Shown here piece by piece: positions 6,936 through 11,662 of a DNA stretch of 11,662 bases. The DNA is from DATELY01 sp035276085 (GTDB lineage: Bacteria > Pseudomonadota > Gammaproteobacteria > Steroidobacterales > Steroidobacteraceae). The translations under genes and the position numbers were made by a program. Under the pieces are notes generated by a model. The model saw only the letters and a list, made by a program, of their open reading frames with translations. It had not been told where the DNA came from and made no database searches. The DNA lies in NCBI GenBank assembly GCA_035276085.1, contig DATELY010000291.1, positions 1 through 11,662 on the forward strand. Reading direction: 5' to 3'. Within the stretch, counting starts at the first letter, position 1; every line of letters begins with the position of its first letter.

Positions 6936-7673
6936 TCAGCTTCGCTTGCGCCGACAGACGAAGTACAGATAAACCGCAAACCGCTTGGGAACCGCAGCCA
7001 CACGTTCGGCCCAGCGCCAGGAGCGCATGGGCATGAGGCGTAGCAGAGCTTTGTCATAAGAACCGATGCCATACCACTCGATCACCTCCAGACCGTGACG
7101 AGCAGCCAGGTCGATGCTCTCTCTGACCGACATGGACGCGAACTGCTCGCGTGTGATCCTGGCTTTGGCGGCGAGCAGCGCGCGAGTGCTGTTCCGATTT
7201 CCGTGTATGTTGAACAGCAGGCGCGAGTTCTCGTCCTCGAGCGCAGAGGCGAGAAAAGCCATCGCATCGTTGCGCAGCGGTGGTTGCGCATTGAGGAAGA
7301 ATCTGAAGGCAGTGATGAAATCGAAGCGCAGATCACCGAGGACGGAAGGATCGCGGGTCGCATCGCCCTGAAGGAGCGTGGCGTTTGGAACGCGGGTTCG
7401 CGCCGTCGCGAGCATCGTGTCCGAGATGTCGAGCCCTACTGCACTATCGAAATGCCGCTCGACGTGGGCAAGCACGCGTCCCGTGCCGCAGGCGAAATCC
7501 AGATAGCTTTCCCGGCGCGGCACGTGCTGCTGCACGATCCGATCGATGAGCTGCTGTTCGCGCTCCCAGATGGCCGCATCGAACGAACCAGGCGAAAACA
7601 GCTTGGCGTCGTAGTCCTTCGCCCAGGAATCGGGTCCTACGTGCGTCGCTCTGTAGTCCTGGTAGTGCATCAT
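6936..7673 (-). CDS. Class I SAM-dependent methyltransferase
   Basis: The 245-residue enzyme has the Rossmann-type methyltransferase core. Motif I is YLDFACGTGRVL (57-68), the acidic post-I residue is D82 in GLDIS, and motif II-like residues are LLQGDATRDPS (100-110). RFDFITAFRFF (116-126) carries motif IV. Residues 1-40 (YRATHVGPDSWAKDYDAKLF) form the helical cap common in small-molecule methyltransferases. The C-terminus is basic (FVCRRKRS), perhaps binding membrane phospholipid. The acceptor is unknown; in this setting a sugar hydroxyl or a phosphate on a glycan is likely. The ATG at 7673 overlaps the stop of the kinase gene by 4 bp (ATGA), implying translational coupling and joint function. 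A second Met codon follows immediately. The Shine-Dalgarno sequence is weak, as expected for a coupled start. Confidence 0.9.
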   Translation of the reverse strand: MMHYQDYRATHVGPDSWAKDYDAKLFSPGSFDAAIWEREQQLIDRIVQQHVPRRESYLDFACGTGRVLAHVERHFDSAVGLDISDTMLATARTRVPNATLLQGDATRDPSVLGDLRFDFITAFRFFLNAQPPLRNDAMAFLASALEDENSRLLFNIHGNRNSTRALLAAKARITREQFASMSVRESIDLAARHGLEVIEWYGIGSYDKALLRLMPMRSWRWAERVAAVPKRFAVYLYFVCRRKRS

Positions 7674-8452
7674 CTGTGTCCGAGTGCAAGGTCATCGGTG
7701 CGATACAGACGGCTGTGCCGCATGAAACGCGCCGTGAATGTCCGCCCTAGATAGGTGGTATCCAGCAGCTCGTTCATACAACGCTGCAACATGTGCTCGT
7801 CGTATGCTGCAGGTTGCGCGCGGAAGTATCCCGCGAGAAAGGAGCGCGCGAACTCGCGCAGTTGACGTCTGTACGCGAGGTACAAGTGGTGTGGTGGATA
7901 CTTCGCGCGCACGAAGAGCACCAGCGTTGCAATGTCGCGATAGGGATTGGCTTGATTGTAGCGGCGAAAGCAAGCATAGGCGGGCGGCGTGAAATCCACG
8001 AACACGACTCTTTCGGCGCCGCGCTTCACAAGGATGTTGTCGAAATCGAAATCGCCGTGAATCCGATGCGTATATCTGTGAAACTCCTCCAGAGCGGCAC
8101 CGATGGTCCAGAACATGCGCTGCAACTCGGCTGGTGGAAGCCTTCTGAACGCGTAATGCCGCAGCACGGTGTGTAGCGGACTCCACTCGGGGAGAAATTC
8201 GTAGTCGATGCGAAGCTCGCGCCGGTCGGTATGCAGAACCCGGGGCACCTGCAGCCACGAAGATCGACGCGCAGCCGCCGAGGCACGCCACGAATTGCGC
8301 AGCGTTGCGTGAAACAGCCACTCTTCTTTGAAGCGCTTGCTGAAAACTTGAGCAGTTGCCGCAGGCAAGGCGCCCAACGGGCCGTGGGCGGTTGAAGGCA
8401 TCGAGCACTCTGCGAGCTGACGCAGCGCGCGCGCGTGCAACGGACCCCTCAT
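7670..8452 (-). CDS. Protein-kinase-fold small-molecule/glycan kinase (LPS kinase or WbdD-kinase-like)
   Basis: The 260-residue protein has the C-lobe signature of the kinase-like fold: catalytic loop RIHGDFDFDNILV (130-142), with D134 as catalytic Asp and N139 as Mg ligand, then VVFVDFTPP (149-157), where D153 stands for the DFG Asp. YRDIATLVLF (171-180) is the conserved helix after it, as in lipopolysaccharide kinases and aminoglycoside-type phosphotransferases. The N-lobe is short; FSKRFKEEW (37-45) offers the ATP-binding Lys, and no classic Gly-rich loop is visible. It probably phosphorylates a sugar or glycan end. The ATG at 8452 has GAGG five bases upstream; an internal Met at residue 18 is a weaker alternative. 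It lies 110 bp after the flippase-like gene and overlaps the methyltransferase start by 4 bp. An antibiotic-modifying role seems unlikely given the surface-glycan context. The exact substrate cannot be assigned. Confidence 0.75.
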   Translation of the reverse strand: MRGPLHARALRQLAECSMPSTAHGPLGALPAATAQVFSKRFKEEWLFHATLRNSWRASAAARRSSWLQVPRVLHTDRRELRIDYEFLPEWSPLHTVLRHYAFRRLPPAELQRMFWTIGAALEEFHRYTHRIHGDFDFDNILVKRGAERVVFVDFTPPAYACFRRYNQANPYRDIATLVLFVRAKYPPHHLYLAYRRQLREFARSFLAGYFRAQPAAYDEHMLQRCMNELLDTTYLGRTFTARFMRHSRLYRTDDLALGHR

Positions 8453-8562
8453 TCAGACCTCGCCCTGCGTGGGTGAATGTAATAATTCTGACACAAGGGC
8501 GTAATGATTCCGGCGGGCGATGGTTCCGCCCGGTATCGGTCGCGGTCTGAAAGAGCGCCGGG

Positions 8563-9612
8563 CTATTCGCGTGGCAGCGGGCGGTCGGCGTTCAGGGCCA
8601 GGTCGTCCCGAAGCATGACTTGGGCGGGCGCGTCGAACCGTGGCCGCCCGCTCATGGCGAGGATGATGGCGCCGGGCAGCAACGAGATCAGAAACATCAC
8701 GAACTGTGTCATGAGCAGGAGGAGCGCTGCGGAGTAGTCGTAACCCAATGCGACGAGCAGCGCGGCGGCGCTGCCTTCGCGTAACCCGAGTCCGCCGTAC
8801 GTCAGCGGTAGACGCTGGAAGAGCACGGCCACGGGTGCAACTGCGAGACAGACGAGCCACGGTACGGGCGCGCCGAGCGCGTGTGACGCGACCCACATCG
8901 TGAATACCGCTGCCGTCTGTTCGATCATCGAGAGGCCAAGGTTGACGACGAGCGTGGCACGGCGCGCAGCATAGGTGCGCGCAGCCTCGATGTACTTCGC
9001 GAACCGTGCGCTTTCGATCGCTGCCGAGAGCTTCAGCAATTTCAGCAGCTTGAACAAGGCGCGGCTGGGGGCGGGGTGAAGCATCGAGACGGCCGCGACC
9101 GTTCCTGCAACCGCAGCGAGAACAGCCGAGACGATCGCGAAGTGACGCAATGCGGTCTGCGGCGCGAGCCAGGCGAGCACGGCTAACCCCACGACGAACA
9201 GTGCCAGGGTCGCAACCACCCCGTTCAGCCGCTCGACGACCATGGACGTCAATGTGACGTGCGGATTGATACCCTGACTGCGCAATCGTGCAAACCGCAC
9301 GATGTCCGGCCCGAGCCCGCCCAGTGGCAGAGCGAACCCGATGAACGTGCTCTCGTAATAGACGCGAATTGCGCTCCAGCGTCCCAAGCGCCCATCGAGC
9401 ACTCGCAATAGTTGATGCCACTTCAGTGCCATCAATACGCGGTCCGCCGTTTGGATCAGCACGACGACTGCAAGCAACAGCGGGTGCGCACCCCGAATGA
9501 GCTCAACCGTTCGGGACCAGTCGAGCCTGGAGATGAGAAAGGCGAGCAGCGCGAGACTTCCGCCCAGTTGGAGCAGAACCCGAACCCTCGGGGGGATGTG
9601 CGGCAACTTCAT
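8563..9612 (-). CDS. Flippase-like integral membrane protein (lysylphosphatidylglycerol synthase TM / UPF0104 family)
   Basis: The 349-residue protein is strongly hydrophobic, with about eight membrane segments (roughly 14-30, 45-64, 85-100, 133-150, 158-177, 221-245, 250-266 and 281-321 as two). The family's two conserved loops are present: ALPLGGLGPDIVR (94-106) and RLPLTYGGLGLREG (267-280). This family includes the transmembrane part of MprF and AglD-like proteins. Stand-alone members are common in polysaccharide and glycolipid loci and are thought to move lipid-linked intermediates. No cytosolic synthase domain is attached, so it is not a full MprF. A GTG at 9648 would extend the frame by 12 codons, but that extension runs into the terminal repeat of the palindromic element and lacks a clear ribosome-binding site, so ATG 9612 is preferred. 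It is the second gene of the minus-strand series, 306 bp after the ligase. Confidence 0.85.
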   Translation of the reverse strand: MKLPHIPPRVRVLLQLGGSLALLAFLISRLDWSRTVELIRGAHPLLLAVVVLIQTADRVLMALKWHQLLRVLDGRLGRWSAIRVYYESTFIGFALPLGGLGPDIVRFARLRSQGINPHVTLTSMVVERLNGVVATLALFVVGLAVLAWLAPQTALRHFAIVSAVLAAVAGTVAAVSMLHPAPSRALFKLLKLLKLSAAIESARFAKYIEAARTYAARRATLVVNLGLSMIEQTAAVFTMWVASHALGAPVPWLVCLAVAPVAVLFQRLPLTYGGLGLREGSAAALLVALGYDYSAALLLLMTQFVMFLISLLPGAIILAMSGRPRFDAPAQVMLRDDLALNADRPLPRE

Positions 9613-9640
9613 GGCCTTGCTCGAGGCACGGCTTAAGGGG

Positions 9641-9793
9641 AATGGCACTCAGTTAAGTCGATGCCAAGCAGGTCGTGGGGCTTGGGGCGTGGGACATGGG
9701 CCAGAATTCAAAGGACTCCTCTCTGGCTCACGCCTCACACCCCAAGCCTCAAGCCCGCAAAGAATTGCATCCGCGGCTTAACTGAGTGCCATT
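9641..9793. repeat. 153-bp palindromic MITE-like element with perfect 17-bp terminal inverted repeats
   Basis: The left end (9641-9657) reads AATGGCACTCAGTTAAG and the right end (9777-9793) is its exact reverse complement. Inside, 9676-9704 and 9723-9751 form a second, imperfect pair: 23 of 29 positions match, and three of the six differences are G-T wobbles. The loop of 18 nt is centred at about 9705-9722. The arms are G-rich/C-rich tandem-like text (GGGGCTTGGGGCGTGGG on the left). The element contains no gene. It fills half of the 306-bp gap between the ligase stop and the flippase start. Flanks read GGGG on the left and GGGC on the right, so a 3-bp target duplication (GGG) is possible but not convincing. 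Transcribed in either direction it could form a long hairpin that slows or stops transcription or protects RNA ends. Confidence 0.8.
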
Positions 9794-9918
9794 GGGCTGA
9801 GGGGAGCATGTTGCAGACAGCGATGGCGACGACGCTCGATGCAGTCAGCTGCGACGTCGGCGCCATGAGCGCCAGCCGCGAACGTGGGTCTGCCGCATTG
9901 CCAGGGTTGAGCGTGCTC

Positions 9919-11307
9919 TCATCCTGCGAGCGCCTGAGTTTTCGTTGCGAACTGCGTCGGCATCAACTGCGTCGGATCGGGCGCTGCGGGGCGGTAGTAG
10001 CGAAACTTTCCGGAGGTCTCACGCGGCACGACTGCGACACGTTCGATCTGAACGCTGCACGTCTCGCCGAAGCTCGTGCGCACGAGCCCGGCCAGCCGTG
10101 CCGCCAGCGCCGCGTCGAATCCTGTCTCGCTCTCTACCAGAACTTTCCAGTGGAGAGGGTCGACCTGCTGAAAGAGAACCTGTTGTATGGCGCCGATCGG
10201 TGACTCCGCAAGCAGTTCCCGCAAGCCGTTCGCCAGCGCAGAGCCATGAACCTTGTGCCCATCCGCCGTAATGAACAAATCCGCGACACGCGCGACGAGA
10301 TCGGTCAAGACAGGATAGGGTCTGCCGCAGGGACACGGATCCGGTGAGATGCGCCCGCTGTCACCGATCTTGCAACGTACGAGCGGCATGGCGCGATTGC
10401 TGAGCGAAGTGGCGACGATCTCGCCGAATTCTCCGACCGGCACTGCCACGCCATCCCTGACGATTTCGATATGAGAATTGTCCGTCATCAGGTGCATCGA
10501 GCCGGCTGGACATTCCGCCGCAATCGGACCTACCTCAGTGCAACCATAGAACTCGATGATCCGGGTGCCGAGATGCTTGTATATCTCGTCGCGCTGGAAG
10601 GGAAAGAGCTGCTCGCCGCCGACTTTGGCGAACGGTATGAGAGGCCATGGCGCCTGCGGATAAGTGGCGCGTATGTAACGCCCCAGTTGGGTCATCGCCG
10701 AGGGCAATCCCTGCAAGAGCACCGGACGGCGCTTCAACACATACTGCGCAGCCTCTTCGAGCCGCTCCTGCGAGAGCTCCGTCGTCAGGAATCCGCGGCA
10801 ATTTCGCACCCAGTCCTGCAGGCGATGATGCGATCCCCACAATAGCAGCGTTCGTACGCCGGGCTCGACGTCATACCATAGCGTGACCCGATATTCGTTG
10901 GCCCACCCCCACGCCGCACCTCGCGGATTCCATGCCACACGCACCGGCATACCGGTGGATGCCGAGCTGCTGCGATAGAACCTTCCCAGCGCGGAACCGC
11001 GTGCAAGCAGCTCGCTGCTGCGGTCCCTCACGGTCTGACGTTCGAGCACCGGCCATGCCGCGAGGTCCGAGGCATCGGCGCGAGCGAAGGCTTCGCGCCA
11101 TGGTCCCGTTGAGTAAAGCGGAACACGTGCGCGCGAATACAGCAGCGCTTCTCTGAGTTCCTTCGCCACGAGATGCCGATGCGACGTCCTGTCCAACCGT
11201 TCGCGGCTCTGCAGCTCGCGAATGTATGCTCCCACTGGACGATTCCGCAGCCGCTGCATCGCAAAATAGGTGCTGCGATGGCAGGCCTCTTCGAAGGGTC
11301 GTTTCAT
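9919..11307 (-). CDS. PaaK/CapK-like adenylate-forming ligase (ANL superfamily) of a polysaccharide locus
   Basis: The 462-residue protein matches phenylacetate-CoA-ligase-like enzymes found in capsule and exopolysaccharide clusters (often named CapK). Visible motifs in order: the Ser/Thr-rich phosphate loop FYRSSSASTGMPV (110-122), FAKVGGEQLF (226-235), the A5 adenylation motif EFYGCTEVGPIA (252-263), RCKIGDSGRI with D316 for ribose binding (311-320), a CPCGRPYPVL hinge (325-334) and the C-terminal catalytic Lys K434 in ETSGKFRYY. These enzymes activate a carboxylic acid as acyl-AMP and often pass it to CoA or a carrier; in glycan loci they may supply an acyl or amino-acid decoration. The substrate is unknown. 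ATG 11307 has no strong Shine-Dalgarno sequence; Met17 is an alternative. It is the first gene of the minus-strand series and is divergent from the deacetylase, with 216 bp between. Confidence 0.88.
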   Translation of the reverse strand: MKRPFEEACHRSTYFAMQRLRNRPVGAYIRELQSRERLDRTSHRHLVAKELREALLYSRARVPLYSTGPWREAFARADASDLAAWPVLERQTVRDRSSELLARGSALGRFYRSSSASTGMPVRVAWNPRGAAWGWANEYRVTLWYDVEPGVRTLLLWGSHHRLQDWVRNCRGFLTTELSQERLEEAAQYVLKRRPVLLQGLPSAMTQLGRYIRATYPQAPWPLIPFAKVGGEQLFPFQRDEIYKHLGTRIIEFYGCTEVGPIAAECPAGSMHLMTDNSHIEIVRDGVAVPVGEFGEIVATSLSNRAMPLVRCKIGDSGRISPDPCPCGRPYPVLTDLVARVADLFITADGHKVHGSALANGLRELLAESPIGAIQQVLFQQVDPLHWKVLVESETGFDAALAARLAGLVRTSFGETCSVQIERVAVVPRETSGKFRYYRPAAPDPTQLMPTQFATKTQALAG

Positions 11308-11523
11308 TGAGGTGAACGGACTTCGACGTTGTACTGGGCGCTATATTAGTTCTGCGCGTCGCGAATTGTTCCGCATGTATGAAGTGGAACCGACCCTGTC
11401 TCGTGCGAGTTCGAAGCACGACAGAGCATTTTGCGGGACGTACATCGGTTCTGCTTGCATGCACAGCCGACAGGGCCTGATAACAAGGAGAGCCATTAGT
11501 CCAAGCAGCTGAGAGGGGGGCGA
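11308..11523. promoter_or_regulatory. Divergent intergenic region between ligase and deacetylase
   Basis: These 216 bp separate two head-to-head starts and must hold their promoters. A weak sigma-70-like candidate for the plus strand is TTGCAT (11455-11460) and GATAAC (11479-11484), spaced 18 bp. An AT-rich patch, CTATATTAG (around 11341-11349), could serve the minus strand. An imperfect inverted repeat, CTGTCTCGTGC / GCACGACAG (11396-11406 and 11416-11424), lies between them and could be an operator or an RNA hairpin. All three calls rest on sequence shape only. Confidence 0.35.
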
Positions 11524-11662
11524 ATGAGCGGCGGTGTCGGGCGATTTGTACGCACGCTTTCGCGAATATCCCAAACGCGCTATCCGGCGTTCGTCTTCGG
11601 CTTCGGTGTTCCGCGACGGGAAACGCCTGTCTTCATTTATCACGACGTGTCGGCGCCGGCGT
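11524..11662 (+). CDS. Probable polysaccharide deacetylase family protein (N-terminus, 3' partial)
   Basis: A frame opens with ATG at 11524, preceded by a strong purine-rich ribosome-binding site (GAGAGGGGGG, 11511-11520), and stays open to the right edge (46 codons). The last residues, PRRETPVFIYHDVSAPA, contain the P-x-F-x-Y/F-H-D-V strand that begins the NodB-type polysaccharide deacetylase domain. In that strand the Asp is a candidate for the first catalytic Asp or the segment just before it. The first ~30 residues are basic and moderately hydrophobic (FVRTLSRISQTRYPAFVFGFGV) without a clear signal peptide. Family members remove N- or O-acyl groups from sugars or act as carbohydrate esterases. 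The divergent start opposite the ligase ties it to the same glycan island. The call depends on a short motif, so other starts of TIM-barrel proteins are possible. Confidence 0.6.
   Translation, partial: MSGGVGRFVRTLSRISQTRYPAFVFGFGVPRRETPVFIYHDVSAPA

Noticed and set aside
8453..9421. Long 322-codon minus-strand frame overlapping the flippase-like gene
   Set aside because: It is extremely Arg/Ala-rich and lies wholly in an alternative frame of the membrane protein, which has conserved family motifs.
9661..10203. 180-codon plus-strand frame running from the palindromic element into the ligase region
   Set aside because: It begins inside the repeat and continues antisense to the ligase 3' end; there is no recognisable domain or ribosome-binding site.

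Overview
The window reads as chromosomal DNA of a moderately GC-rich Gram-negative bacterium. The outer-membrane YfaZ-like protein, the GlyGly-CTERM-type sorting tail at the left edge, the FixL-like hybrid kinase and the surface-glycan genes fit a gammaproteobacterium best (Xanthomonadales, Nevskiales or Steroidobacter-like). That placement is inference, because no rRNA or other phylogenetic marker is present.

Left part (1-3967): loosely related single genes, all on the plus strand except one fragment. In order they are: the 3' end of a protein with a Gly-rich, hydrophobic and basic C-terminal sorting signal (2-127); a glutathione S-transferase-like protein (285-1025); a truncated DUF1264/OBAP-like fragment on the minus strand (1191-1493); a secreted YfaZ-family outer-membrane protein (1527-2123); and a PAS / histidine kinase / receiver hybrid sensor (2384-3967, GTG start). 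A 615-bp stretch with no convincing gene follows (3968-4582).

Right part (4583-11662): a surface-polysaccharide or glycolipid island. Plus-strand genes are a GT4 glycosyltransferase (4583-5773) and a PAPS-dependent sulfotransferase-like protein (5866-6903). Facing them is a minus-strand series, read from right to left: a PaaK/CapK-like adenylating ligase (11307-9919), a polytopic flippase-like protein of the lysylphosphatidylglycerol-synthase TM family (9612-8563), a small-molecule or sugar kinase with an HGD...N catalytic loop (8452-7670), and a class I methyltransferase (7673-6936). The last two overlap by 4 bp (ATGA). Divergent from the ligase, the N-terminus of a probable polysaccharide deacetylase (from 11524) runs off the right edge.

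Taken together the island could transfer a sugar, then decorate the product by sulfation, phosphorylation, methylation, possibly acylation and deacetylation, and move a lipid-linked intermediate across the membrane. The kinase-methyltransferase pair resembles, in activity pairing only, the two halves of the O-antigen chain terminator WbdD. A 153-bp element with perfect 17-bp terminal inverted repeats and a large internal imperfect palindrome (9641-9793) sits between ligase and flippase; it looks like a MITE or other small non-autonomous repeat and may act as a hairpin between the two operon halves. No tRNA, rRNA, CRISPR array or complete insertion sequence was seen.
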